NCBI RefSeq assembly: GCF_013409045.1
Contig: NZ_JACCBT010000001.1
Span: forward strand, 7,666,669-7,730,668
From: Actinomadura citrea
GTDB lineage: Bacteria; Actinomycetota; Actinomycetes; Streptosporangiales; Streptosporangiaceae
Length of the DNA: 64,000 bases
Direction: 5' to 3'
The notes below the pieces were generated by a model. The model was not told where the DNA came from. It made no database searches and saw only the letters and a list, made by a program, of their open reading frames with translations. The position numbers and the translations under genes are program-made. This document shows positions 50,900 through 59,051 of the stretch, one piece after another; positions within the stretch are counted from its first letter, which is position 1; each line of letters starts with the position of its first letter.

Positions 50900-52276
50900 T
50901 TACAGGGGCTTTTCGCCGAGGGCCTCGTCTATGAGGCCCTCCCACAAGTGGTCTTGGCCAGCAATGACCTTGGCGTAGATCTTCAGCAGCACCTCCACAC
51001 TGTGACCGGCCCACTCGGCGACCTGGGTGGGCGGGACGCCGGCGTTGAGTCGTAGGGAGACGCCAGCGTGCCGTAGGTCGTACGGGCGCCTGGCGAGGTC
51101 CGACGCTTCCTCGGCGGGCATCAGGGCGAGCGTGCGCGCCTTGTGCCACGTCCGCCCGTAGCCGGACGGGAGCAGCACTCCCCCGCGCTCAGTGCGGAAC
51201 AGGCGACCGTCAGGAGCGACGCCATATCGGTTGATGTGGTCCCGCAGGATCCGGCAGAGTTCCGGCGGGATTGGCACGGGCCGCTTGGCCCTACGATTCC
51301 GCCCTTTGAGCCCGCGGTCGTCGTGGTACTCCCCCGAATCAGTCCACTCAGTTCCGACCGAGGGCTTGGAACCAGCGAGCATCAACCGTCCCCATCCCTT
51401 CGCGGGTAGCTCGCAGTCGGATTCGCGCAGGGAGACGACCTCACCGGGCCGCATCATGGCGTAGTAGACGCACGCAAAGAAAGCGACCATTCGAGGGCCT
51501 CGTCGAGGTCCCGCATAGCTGACTGCTGTGAGGAGTTCCGCCATTTGGCGCGGCGAAGGAACGACGGCCGGGTCTATTTCCTCCCACACCTCGTCATCTT
51601 CGGTCGCTTTCCAGTCGAGACCGTCGATGGGGTTTCCGGCAAGGCGCTTCCGCTGAACGGCGTACTTGAGCACGTTGTAGAGGACGCGACGGCGCCGGGT
51701 GTAGTAGCTCGGCGCGGCCGGGGAGCCGTCGAGCTTCTGCGCACACGTGGCGAGGGCCAGCGTGATGCCCTCGAACTCGGCGAGATCTGCCAGCGGCACG
51801 GACGCCTTACGGACCCAGTTAAGCGCAGCGGCCACCTCGGCGGGCTGGTCGGCCTCGCGCCGGTTCTTGTTGTACTCCCATCGACGCAACGCCTTCCGTA
51901 GTGTTTCCGAGTCTGGCGCGCCCTTGTGGTCGGCGGTGAGACCTACCGTCACGGCGGTGAGCGTTTCAGCGATCGAGATGCGCTGTTTGGCGGACACCTT
52001 GTCCCATCGATCGTCCACGTAGTCGCGCGCGTGCTGGAACCAGCTCACGGACCGGGCCGCGCGAATCATGGACTCGGGTAGGCCGGTCTCGATGTCGAAT
52101 GCCTCACCTCGCCGGGCGGCTTGAATCAGTTCCGACTTGAAGCTGTCCGCGAGTTCCCGTGCGGTGAACGGTTTGGTTTGAACCTTGCCGCCTACCAGCC
52201 AGCGCAGGACGTAGGGCCGTTTCCTTCCCTTCTTTATGGTGATGTTCCAGAACCGGACGTCGTAGCTCCTGTTCAA
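50900..52276 (-). CDS. int: Tyrosine recombinase (integrase)
   Basis: This 458-residue site-specific recombinase should integrate and excise the element at tRNA-Arg. It has an N-terminal arm-binding region (RPYVLRWLVGGKVQTKPF), a SAM-like core-binding domain, then the catalytic domain: first Arg in YYAMMRPGEVVSLRESD, DLRHAGVSL holding the H-x-x-R-type residues, AGHSVEVLLKIYAKV with the His and the nucleophile Tyr. The start overlaps the xis stop by four bases. Confidence 0.93.
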   Translation of the reverse strand: MNRSYDVRFWNITIKKGRKRPYVLRWLVGGKVQTKPFTARELADSFKSELIQAARRGEAFDIETGLPESMIRAARSVSWFQHARDYVDDRWDKVSAKQRISIAETLTAVTVGLTADHKGAPDSETLRKALRRWEYNKNRREADQPAEVAAALNWVRKASVPLADLAEFEGITLALATCAQKLDGSPAAPSYYTRRRRVLYNVLKYAVQRKRLAGNPIDGLDWKATEDDEVWEEIDPAVVPSPRQMAELLTAVSYAGPRRGPRMVAFFACVYYAMMRPGEVVSLRESDCELPAKGWGRLMLAGSKPSVGTEWTDSGEYHDDRGLKGRNRRAKRPVPIPPELCRILRDHINRYGVAPDGRLFRTERGGVLLPSGYGRTWHKARTLALMPAEEASDLARRPYDLRHAGVSLRLNAGVPPTQVAEWAGHSVEVLLKIYAKVIAGQDHLWEGLIDEALGEKPL

Positions 52277-52467
52277 GCGGCCCTCTCTTCAAGGCTGGAA
52301 AGCCAGTTCTCGAAGTCGACTCGGCGAATCCGAAGCTTGCGGTTGGGCAGAACGGTGCAGGGCGGCGTCTTGCCGAGGGCGCGCCAGCGCTGCCATGTGC
52401 GCCGGGTGACACCGAGTTCGTCGAGGATCTCGGGCACGGTGATCCATGCGTTGGACCTCTTGGCCAT
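52273..52467 (-). CDS. xis: Excisionase (MerR-type helix-turn-helix)
   Basis: This 64-residue DNA-binding protein (ITVPEILDELGVTRRTWQRW, then RKLRIRRVDFENWLSSLEE) shows the excisionase/MerR-like winged-helix pattern. Coupled by ATGA overlap to the integrase gene downstream, the typical AICE xis-int pair. A repeated leader element lies about 50 bases upstream of its ATG. Confidence 0.88.
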   Translation of the reverse strand: MAKRSNAWITVPEILDELGVTRRTWQRWRALGKTPPCTVLPNRKLRIRRVDFENWLSSLEERAA

Positions 52468-52484
52468 TGGGGCGGTCACCTCAA

Positions 52485-52718
52485 TCAGTCCGGGGGTGAT
52501 CGGTCGGGACGGCGCCGGCGGCGGGCTTGGTGGCTTGTGCGCCGGGCGACGGAGCGTGAGGCGAATCGGGGCCGAGGGGGCGCGCGGGGACAAGGGACAC
52601 GGGGACAGAAGGCGACACAAGGGCTTGTGTCGGCTTCTGTCACCCCGTCCCGGCGTCCCGGCCGCCAGATCTGCGCTAGGTGCGGTAACGGCTCGTAGCG
52701 GCGTACGAGGCGAGTCAT
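52485..52718 (-). CDS. Arg-rich 77-residue protein coupled to the replication gene
   Basis: The ATG overlaps the stop of the DnaB-N/DUF3987 gene by four bases (ATGA), which favours real translation. The N-terminus (MTRLVRRYEPLPHLAQIWRP) looks protein-like; the remainder is Arg/Pro-rich and runs across the 52.6-kb dyad and the leader repeat before xis. It may instead be a chance frame over regulatory DNA. No family recognised. Confidence 0.4.
   Translation of the reverse strand: MTRLVRRYEPLPHLAQIWRPGRRDGVTEADTSPCVAFCPRVPCPRAPPRPRFASRSVARRTSHQARRRRRPDRSPPD
52513..52541 (-). repeat. Leader repeat copy C (before xis)
   Basis: It shares the core GGCTTGGTGGCTTGTGCGCC with copies at 55.2 and 60.5 kb. 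The flanking stem is altered (cgccggcg with cgccgggcg) but still pairs with a bulge. It lies about 50 bases upstream of the xis start. Confidence 0.65.
52594..52651. repeat. Long imperfect inverted repeat upstream of xis
   Basis: Two 28-base arms (52594-52621 and 52624-52651) are nearly complementary. The inner 20 bp CGACACAAGGGCTTGTGTCG is symmetrical around its two-base centre. It could be a replication origin element, a terminator after the replication gene or a regulator site. Confidence 0.6.
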
Positions 52719-54700
52719 CGGAAGTCCTCCGACAGATCGGGGTGAGTCTCGTAAGCCGGTGAGGTGGGCCGTCCTCCCGTCCGCGCGCCGGGAATCTGCC
52801 GAACCCAGCCGTGGGTTTGCAGGACCCGCAAGACCGGTTCGAGATCGGCGACCTTGCGGGCGCGGTTCTTGAGCGGGCCGCGCATGAGGTCGCGAGCGGT
52901 GAACCGGGTGGTTTCGGTGCGGCGTGCCCAGTCCAGGACGGTGCGGGCATGGTTGACGGCAGGGTCGGCGCCGATGGCGTCATAGGCCGCTTGGGCGTGC
53001 GCGGTGAAGTACTCGCCGAGCTGGCAGGCTTCTCGGAACGTGGCGAGGTCGATCGGGCGCCCGTACCCGTCGCGCAGGTGCTTGGCCAGGTGAAGGAGCG
53101 CGGCGATGCGAACGACGGCGCCGACCAGCTTGCCGCCCCAATCGGTCATGTGGGCGAGGTCGCCGCTACCGGGGCGGAAGCGCGGTTCGGTGGCCTCCAG
53201 AAGGTCGATGACGGCCTCTTGCGCTTCGCTGGTGAACGTCAGGGCGACGGGCGTGCCGTCCGGGTCGCCGAACCTGCGCAGCGACAGGACGAGATCGGTA
53301 AGCGTCCGCTCGTAGGTGTGGGCGGCGTGCGCGGGGATGGGGTCGGGCCGGGCGTTGCGGTGGCCGAGCATGGACTCCGGCATGGTGATCAGCAGGCGTC
53401 CAAGCAAGCCCTGTTCGCGGAATTCGGGGGTGTCGCCGAGCCCGGCCAGCACGCCGGGTTGCAGGCACACACCGATGGTCAGGGCAGCGGCGTCGATGCG
53501 CTCCGACGGGCGGCCCATGCGCTCGATGCGCATTTCCTCGCCGGCATGCCCGGACAGGAATACGCCGATGTCCGGGGAGCCGGAGTAGCGGCCACCAGCG
53601 ATCGAGAACAGCTTGCCGCCCTCGGGCGCCATGACGGCGTAACGGCCGTTCTGTTCGGCCAGTCGTGAGGTGACCTTCTCAACCGTCGAGTCGTTACCGC
53701 CGAACAGCGCGGGCTCGGCGGGCACCGCGGCGTTGTCGAGAGCCATTCGCGCGGCGGACGCGTCGGCGCGCCGGTCGAGACTATCCGGGTGGTCGGTGGC
53801 GGCCTTCTCCGAACGCTCGGCCTCGGCCTCGGCGACCTTGCGCGCAATGGTCGCCTCGGCGATAAGCGGCGCGGCCAGGTCGGTCAGAATGCCCTCGGCG
53901 GCCCGAATGGGTCCGGTCATGGCCTTGTAGACCTCGGACTTCCGGTTGCCGGGCGGCAGCACCATGACCAGGAACAGGTTCACCGGCTCGGACCATGCGC
54001 CGGCGCTCACCGTCACGTTGCCGGCGGCGGCCACGGCGAGCGCGGCCAGCGCGAGACACCCGGCCAGATCTACCGGCGTCTGGGTGACGTCGGCGACGCC
54101 GGCGGCGTACTCGGCGGCCCAGTCCGGCAGGCACCAAATGGGGAACGTCGGCAGGTCGGGCGCGGTTGAGAGCGGCGTCGGGTCGGGCCAGCCGCGCCGG
54201 TCGGCGCCGGTCACGGCGGCCAGCTGCGCGGCGACCTGGGCGCGTAGCTCGGCGGCGTCGCCCTCGGCGAGGTTGGCGAGTTGGATGAGCCGGGTTCCGG
54301 TCTCGGCGACGGTGCGCGCGTAGGCGAGGTCGCGAATCATGTGGGCCCAGTAGGCGGCGTTCGCTGCGGTCGGGACACGGCTGATCAGAGTGTGGAGGTA
54401 GGGGCCACCGCCGATCTTGCTGAGCTGCCGGGCGCCGATGTGCGCACCGACGGCGAGCGGGTCGGCGGGCGCGCCGCGGTCGGCCAGAGTGCACACGGCG
54501 TCCCAGATCTGGGCGTGCGCGGGCCGGTAGAAGTCGGTGCCGTCCAGCAGCGGCCGGACCTCGGCGAGCGCGGTAGGCGAGAGCATCACCGCGCCGAGAA
54601 CGCATTGCTCGGCTTCGATGCTGTGCGGCGGCGCGTCGAGGTCGAGGTCGAGGCCGGCGGGCTGGCTGTCGACCACGCGCAGCGGTGCGGGGTTGGTCAT
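52715..54700 (-). CDS. Replication-type protein: DnaB N-terminal domain fused to DUF3987
   Basis: This 661-residue protein opens with a DnaB-helicase N-terminal domain at about 24-125 (SIEAEQCVLGAVMLSPTAL, DFYRPAHAQIWDAVCTL, GGPYLHTLISRVPTAANA). It continues with a DUF3987 (YfjI-like) region at about 185-600: VLPPGNRKSEVYKAMTGPI (a Walker-A-like loop), LFGGNDSTVEKV, VMAPEGGKLFSIAGGRYSG and GLLGRLLITMPES. DUF3987 proteins are typical of phage-like and integrative-element replication modules. It probably supports element replication; the exact activity is not known. Confidence 0.78.
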   Translation of the reverse strand: MTNPAPLRVVDSQPAGLDLDLDAPPHSIEAEQCVLGAVMLSPTALAEVRPLLDGTDFYRPAHAQIWDAVCTLADRGAPADPLAVGAHIGARQLSKIGGGPYLHTLISRVPTAANAAYWAHMIRDLAYARTVAETGTRLIQLANLAEGDAAELRAQVAAQLAAVTGADRRGWPDPTPLSTAPDLPTFPIWCLPDWAAEYAAGVADVTQTPVDLAGCLALAALAVAAAGNVTVSAGAWSEPVNLFLVMVLPPGNRKSEVYKAMTGPIRAAEGILTDLAAPLIAEATIARKVAEAEAERSEKAATDHPDSLDRRADASAARMALDNAAVPAEPALFGGNDSTVEKVTSRLAEQNGRYAVMAPEGGKLFSIAGGRYSGSPDIGVFLSGHAGEEMRIERMGRPSERIDAAALTIGVCLQPGVLAGLGDTPEFREQGLLGRLLITMPESMLGHRNARPDPIPAHAAHTYERTLTDLVLSLRRFGDPDGTPVALTFTSEAQEAVIDLLEATEPRFRPGSGDLAHMTDWGGKLVGAVVRIAALLHLAKHLRDGYGRPIDLATFREACQLGEYFTAHAQAAYDAIGADPAVNHARTVLDWARRTETTRFTARDLMRGPLKNRARKVADLEPVLRVLQTHGWVRQIPGARTGGRPTSPAYETHPDLSEDFR

Positions 54701-54804
54701 CCTGCAGTCCCCTCGTGTGCTGTCGGTGAGGTGGCGCGTTGTGTCTGGAGGCGCGACGTGTCGCGGGCAGCCGTAACCGACGCCTCGCGCTGCTGGCGGG
54801 TCAT
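54697..54804 (-). CDS. 35-residue protein coupled on both sides
   Basis: The ATG at 54804 overlaps the stop of the upstream zinc-ribbon gene (ATGA), and its TGA overlaps the ATG of the DnaB-N/DUF3987 gene (ATGA). Sequence: MTRQQREASVTAARDTSRLQ, then TQRATSPTAHEGTAG. It is polar and probably helical at first. The double overlap is strong evidence of translation, either for a product or to hand ribosomes to the next gene. No family recognised. Confidence 0.6.
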   Translation of the reverse strand: MTRQQREASVTAARDTSRLQTQRATSPTAHEGTAG

Positions 54805-55157
54805 GCGGCGTCCTCGGGCAGGATGATCAGCCCCTCGGGCGTGAGCACGAACTCATGCCCGTGCTCGCACGTCCAGAGGTCGCCGGGGATGTCGAGGGCG
54901 AGCGCGGCCCAGCACGTAACGACGGTGCGGCAGTACGGGCAGTCGGGGCCGTCCAGCACCGGCCAATGCGTCACCGGGACGTAGATCTCGGCGCGGCAAC
55001 TGCGGCAGTGCCAGACGTTGGCCTCGGTGCCGGTCGCCGAGGTGGCGGGGCCGATCCATGCCACGTCGGCGGGGCACTGACAGGTGGGGCAGTCCGGCGC
55101 GGCCAGCACGGGCCATTGCTCGACGGGCGGGAACTCGGGCGGGTTGTGCGGCATCAT
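54801..55157 (-). CDS. Tandem zinc-ribbon protein of the element
   Basis: This 118-residue protein is built of two similar halves. The first has EQWPVLAAPDCPTCQC and HCRSCRAE; the second has THWPVLDGPDCPYCRT and TCEHGHEF. Four Cys/His pairs imply two zinc ribbons. GGAGG lies just upstream of the paired ATGs at 55157. A leader repeat (copy B) precedes it by about 50 bases. The family is unnamed; a DNA- or RNA-binding role is inferred. Confidence 0.7.
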   Translation of the reverse strand: MMPHNPPEFPPVEQWPVLAAPDCPTCQCPADVAWIGPATSATGTEANVWHCRSCRAEIYVPVTHWPVLDGPDCPYCRTVVTCWAALALDIPGDLWTCEHGHEFVLTPEGLIILPEDAA

Positions 55158-55208
55158 GAAGGGGCCTCCTTCTAGGGCCTCGTTGGGGTCCGTGATCGGT
55201 TGGGGGTA

Positions 55209-55249
55209 GGCCCTCGGCGGCGTGCTTGGTGGCTTGTGCGCCGAGGGCC
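55209..55249 (-). repeat. Leader repeat copy B (before the zinc-ribbon gene)
   Basis: Perfect 11-bp stem ggccctcggcg (55209-55219) and cgccgagggcc (55239-55249), with a loop containing TGCTTGGTGGCTTGTG. It starts about 50 bases upstream of the zinc-ribbon gene start and lies 10 bases past the stop of the previous gene. Confidence 0.75.
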
Positions 55250-55258
55250 GCTTTACGT

Positions 55259-55537
55259 CTAGTGGCGGGTTCCGCGGTCGCGGGTGTTGCCGAGGTAGGT
55301 CAGGATGCGGCGGCCTGCGCGGAGTTGGGCGCCCTTGCCGCTGCAGCGGTGGCAGTAGCGCCAGGCGCGGCCGGACGGGGAGCGGAAGCGGCCGGCGCCG
55401 TCGCAGCGGGAGCACGGGCGGAACGGCCAGATGAAGCACGACACGAGGTAGACGGCGGTGCCAATGATCGCCAAGAGGATGAGCATCGGGGCCGGGGTGC
55501 CGGTAGCCGTAGCGGTAGCGGCGTAGAGGGTGTGCAT
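55259..55537 (-). CDS. Membrane-anchored protein with DnaJ-type zinc finger
   Basis: This 92-residue protein has one membrane helix (PMLILLAIIGTAVYLVSCFIW) and then two CxxCxGxG-type half-motifs, CSRCDGAGRF and CHRCSGKGA, as in the DnaJ zinc finger. There is no J domain. Proteins of this kind recur in actinomycete conjugative elements without a known role. It is encoded between the translocase gene and the tandem zinc-ribbon gene; the DNA around its start is rich in GTAGC repeats. Confidence 0.7.
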   Translation of the reverse strand: MHTLYAATATATGTPAPMLILLAIIGTAVYLVSCFIWPFRPCSRCDGAGRFRSPSGRAWRYCHRCSGKGAQLRAGRRILTYLGNTRDRGTRH

Positions 55538-55668
55538 GGGTCTCCCAGGGCGGTTTTCGGGCCAGTTAGGGGGTGGGCGCTACCCGCTACCTGCGCTTGT
55601 TTGCGCAGGTAGATCGGGTAGCGGCCGAGGTAGCGGAGCCGCTACCGGTAGCGGGGCGTCCGCTACCG
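55501..55668. repeat. GTAGC/GCTAC repeat cluster beside the translocase gene
   Basis: About a dozen copies of GTAGC or its complement lie within 170 bases, including the perfect 16-bp palindrome CCGCTACCGGTAGCGG (55639-55654) and a CCTGCGC...GCGCAGG stem (55590-55609 region). Part of it, GCAGGTAGATCGGGTAGCGG, resembles the sequence before the GntR gene at 60831. It is a candidate for the clt/TraB-recognition locus or regulator sites. Confidence 0.6.
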
Positions 55669-57834
55669 GGTGAGGCTCTCGGCGCGGCGCGCGACGGCCT
55701 CGTCGAGGGCGGCGACCTTCGCGCCCTTGAGGACCTGGCCGCCGCGCTTGCCGTTGGCGCTGGGGACGCCGAACGCGCGGACCTGAGCCGAGATCGCTTC
55801 GGCCGTCACCTCGCCGTAGCTCTCGGGGAGCCGCTCGGCGAGACGGGTCGCCAGGTGCTGCCAGCTCACCCACTTCTCGCCGGGCTGGACGACGGCGCGG
55901 ACGTCGGCGAGCACGTCTCGGGTCTCTCGCGTGACGTCCTCTCCGGCCGCCATGCCCGACAGGGTTCCGGCGCGGTCGCGGAACGCGCGGGCCGCGGTGA
56001 GGATCTTCTCGGCGTCCTCGGCATCGGCGAGGTAGGTCCGGGTCGTCGGCGTCGAGTCGCCGGCGCCACGCAGGATGCCCACGCCCTTGTAGTCGGGCAG
56101 CAGGGTCGAGGAGTCGTAGCCCTCGGAGTAGGCGCCCGATCCCAGAACCAGGTCGGAGACCTGCCATGACCCGGTGCGGAGGCTGAAACGGATCTGGTGG
56201 TTGTCGCGGAAGGCGTTGAACTGCTGGGCAACCTGCCCGGTGCCGATGCCGGACGGCTTCTGCGTCGCGCCGAGCACGATGACGCCGGCGGCCGGGGCGA
56301 CCTTGACCAGGAAGACCAGAAGCGCGGCGATCTCCTTGTTGGCGTCGGGGTCGGGGGTGTCGAAGTACTCCTGAAACTCATCGATCACCACCAGACGGAC
56401 CGGCATGCGGTACGCCGGGTCACGGGCGATGTCGCGTGTGAGCTTGCCCTCCGGGCACACCTCGGCGGGCAGCTCCGACAGGCGCTGATACCGGTCCTGC
56501 ACGTCGGCCTTGATGTCGCGTAGCGCCTGGATGAACAGGTCCACCGGGTCGCCGTCGCGTCCCATGGCCAGGCCGAACGCGCATCGGTCGGCCACGAGCT
56601 TGAACTTGCGCCAGTCCGGCGAGCCCTTGCCGTCGAACACGCTCAGCCGCACGTAGGGGTCAAGCGCGGCGTACAGGGCGAGCGCGCGGGCCGAGAACGT
56701 CTTGCCCTGGCGCGGCTGTGCGCCGACCAGGATGGAGTTCCACATCATGTCGACGGTCACCGGGCGTCCGCGCTCGTCGACGCCGAACGGGGCCGGTTCC
56801 CAGATGTCGGTGGGCTGCAGCTTGAGCAGCGGCGTCCGGCCGGCGGGCACGGCGAGCGGGTCACGGTCGGCGACCCACAGCACGTGACGCCGGTGCGAGG
56901 TCGGGTCGCGGGTGATGAACACCTGCGACAGGGAGACGTCCAGGCCGGACGCGATGGCGGGCTTGGCCTTGATGGCGTCGTCCAGGCCCTTGCCGTACGG
57001 GAGGTCGACCACGACGCGGCTGCCTTCCCCGTCGCGGGACATGCTCGACCCGAACTCGATCTGTTGTCCGGGCTTGGCCGGGTCGCCGAGCTTGGCGGCG
57101 TAGTAGGCGCGAAGCACGATGTCGGCGTTGAGCTTGCGGAACCGGGGCGCCACCACGGCGGCGCTCACGATGCGCTTGTCAGCCGGGCGACCGAACCGCG
57201 CCAGCAGCGGGACCACGATGCCGGCGGTGAGGGCTTGCGTCCAGAACGGGGCGCTGACCAGCATCATCCCTCCCACGGCCACCCCGGCCGCCTCGCCGGC
57301 GACGACCATGCCGCGCCACGTGCGGGTGGCTTTGGCCTCGCGGTGAAGCTTGAGCCACAGATCGGCGTCACCGGCCGCCGCGGCGCCGTTGCGCAGCGAG
57401 AACTGTTCGCTCACCCACCACCACCGCAGTTGTCGGCCCGCGAGCCGGAACACACCGGCTGCGGCGTAGACGGTGGCCAGTCCGGCGTAGGCCGGGACGC
57501 GAATCGCGTGGAACGCGGCGACGTGCGCCCACCGGCTCACCGCCTGCCGGGCGGCGGCCTTGACCCCCACCCAGCTCTGCAAGGCCGCCGGGATGACCGG
57601 GCGCTGCGCGGCGTCCCGCTCGGGCATGTCGACCGGGGCCGGCGGCGCGGTCGCCGCGGCGGTCGGCGACTCGTCCAGGTCGATCTCATAGGAGGTGTCC
57701 GCCGGTGCGGCAGGACCGTCCGGACCGGCGGCCGGGTCGGTAGCCGGGGCGTCGAGGGCGGGCGACGTCTCGGCGTCGGTGGTGTGCTTGACGGGCAGGT
57801 GTACGACCTCGCCCATGGCGTTGGCGTGGCTCAT
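55663..57834 (-). CDS. traB: FtsK/SpoIIIE-type DNA translocase (TraB-like)
   Basis: This 723-residue protein would pump double-stranded element DNA between cells. The N-terminal 230 residues include membrane segments (VPAYAGLATVYAAAGVF, GEAAGVAVGGMMLVSAPF). The ATPase has Walker A VGAQPRQGKTFSAR and Walker B RLVVIDEFQEYF, with VIVLGATQKPSGIGTG after it. The C-terminal region (VSWQHLATRLAERLPE... ending LDEAVARRAESLTR) resembles a winged-helix DNA-recognition domain as in TraB and FtsK gamma. The start overlaps the DUF2637 gene stop by four bases. Confidence 0.88.
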   Translation of the reverse strand: MSHANAMGEVVHLPVKHTTDAETSPALDAPATDPAAGPDGPAAPADTSYEIDLDESPTAAATAPPAPVDMPERDAAQRPVIPAALQSWVGVKAAARQAVSRWAHVAAFHAIRVPAYAGLATVYAAAGVFRLAGRQLRWWWVSEQFSLRNGAAAAGDADLWLKLHREAKATRTWRGMVVAGEAAGVAVGGMMLVSAPFWTQALTAGIVVPLLARFGRPADKRIVSAAVVAPRFRKLNADIVLRAYYAAKLGDPAKPGQQIEFGSSMSRDGEGSRVVVDLPYGKGLDDAIKAKPAIASGLDVSLSQVFITRDPTSHRRHVLWVADRDPLAVPAGRTPLLKLQPTDIWEPAPFGVDERGRPVTVDMMWNSILVGAQPRQGKTFSARALALYAALDPYVRLSVFDGKGSPDWRKFKLVADRCAFGLAMGRDGDPVDLFIQALRDIKADVQDRYQRLSELPAEVCPEGKLTRDIARDPAYRMPVRLVVIDEFQEYFDTPDPDANKEIAALLVFLVKVAPAAGVIVLGATQKPSGIGTGQVAQQFNAFRDNHQIRFSLRTGSWQVSDLVLGSGAYSEGYDSSTLLPDYKGVGILRGAGDSTPTTRTYLADAEDAEKILTAARAFRDRAGTLSGMAAGEDVTRETRDVLADVRAVVQPGEKWVSWQHLATRLAERLPESYGEVTAEAISAQVRAFGVPSANGKRGGQVLKGAKVAALDEAVARRAESLTR

Positions 57835-59051
57835 GACTTGGGGTCCCCCTCGGCGGACGGCACGGCGGCGTCTTCGGCGTCGGACGGGTCGGCGGGTTCG
57901 GTCTTCAGGCGGGCCAGCAGGGCGCCGACGCGGGCGTTTCCGGCGCTGTGTCCTGCTTCGCGGAGCCGGACGGCGAGCGCGTTGCGGGTCAGCGCCTGGC
58001 CGTTCTCGGCGAGGTCGGCGGCGATGCGCCGTCCGGTGGGCATGAGGTCGTCCACGTCCGGCGGCGGCGCGGTGGTCTTGCGGGACCGGCGGGCGGACGG
58101 TCCACCGGCGCGGCGCGCGGACTGTCCGCCGGTGGTCCGGGTGCGCGTCCGGGACGGCGCGGCGGACGGTCCGGGGATGGGTGGGGTGGACGGTCCGGAC
58201 TCCAGTGCGGGACGGTCCACCGGCCCGGCGGCGGGACCGTCCTCGTCGGACCGCGCAGCGGACGGCGTGCCGGTGTCCTCGGCGGTGGCGAGTTCGCCGA
58301 GCCGGTACAGAGCGCGGACGCGGCGGGGTGCGCGGCGGCGCCAGGCCCACCGGCCGTAGGTGTCTTGCAGGTCGGTCAGGGCCAGCAGCCGGGCGCGCTC
58401 ACGGCTCAGGGCGTCGGGGTAGGAGCGGATCTCCCACAGCACCATCCGGCGCCACAGCTTCATGGTTGGCCACGGGGCGAGGATCCACCGGGCGGCCCGG
58501 ATGCCGTCCATGCGGGTTCCGGCGGCGATGCCAGCGCGGATCCGGATCACGTGCGCGGCGATCTCTACCGCGATGACCCACAGTGCGGGCAGCACGGCGT
58601 GGGCGACCTTCCCGAACGTGCCGTGCTCACCGGCCACGTTGAGGTAGATGGTCGCGGCGGTCAGCGCCCAGGGGATGAACCGCAGCCACCGAATCCGCAT
58701 GTCCAGCCGGGCGAGCACGATGTCGAGGGCGGCGAAGATCGCGATGCCCAGGTCGATACCGAGGGGCACCGTCCAGGCCAGCCCACCGAACGACGGGCGG
58801 GACGCCTCGGCGACGGCCGCGAAGCTGTTGACGAACCCCAGCAGCCCCAGTACGCCCACCAGCGCAGCCACAACGGCAACCGCGGTGAACTCGCTACTGG
58901 TCAGCGCGCGGCCCCTCGGCGAAGTTTGCTGCGCAGCGACCTCGGCGCCGTCCAGCACGGCGGCCGGGGCGGTCGGGGTGTCGCTGAGGCGCGTGATCGA
59001 TCGGGCGGGAGCGCCGAGGGACGCGGGCATGCGGTGGTCGAGAGTCGTCAT
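57831..59051 (-). CDS. DUF2637 membrane protein (SpdB-like)
   Basis: This 406-residue protein has an N-terminal membrane part of four to five helices at about 50-170 (FTAVAVVAALVGVLGLLGFV, VPLGIDLGIAIFAALDIVLA, WALTAATIYLNVAG, LPALWVIAVEIAAHVI). A cytosolic linker rich in Pro, Ser and Arg follows, with a C-terminal helical domain (LTRNALAVRLREAGHSAGNARVGALLARL). DUF2637 proteins are typical Spd-type spread genes of actinomycete conjugative elements, aiding distribution within the mycelium. Coupled at both ends by ATGA overlaps. Confidence 0.82.
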   Translation of the reverse strand: MTTLDHRMPASLGAPARSITRLSDTPTAPAAVLDGAEVAAQQTSPRGRALTSSEFTAVAVVAALVGVLGLLGFVNSFAAVAEASRPSFGGLAWTVPLGIDLGIAIFAALDIVLARLDMRIRWLRFIPWALTAATIYLNVAGEHGTFGKVAHAVLPALWVIAVEIAAHVIRIRAGIAAGTRMDGIRAARWILAPWPTMKLWRRMVLWEIRSYPDALSRERARLLALTDLQDTYGRWAWRRRAPRRVRALYRLGELATAEDTGTPSAARSDEDGPAAGPVDRPALESGPSTPPIPGPSAAPSRTRTRTTGGQSARRAGGPSARRSRKTTAPPPDVDDLMPTGRRIAADLAENGQALTRNALAVRLREAGHSAGNARVGALLARLKTEPADPSDAEDAAVPSAEGDPKS

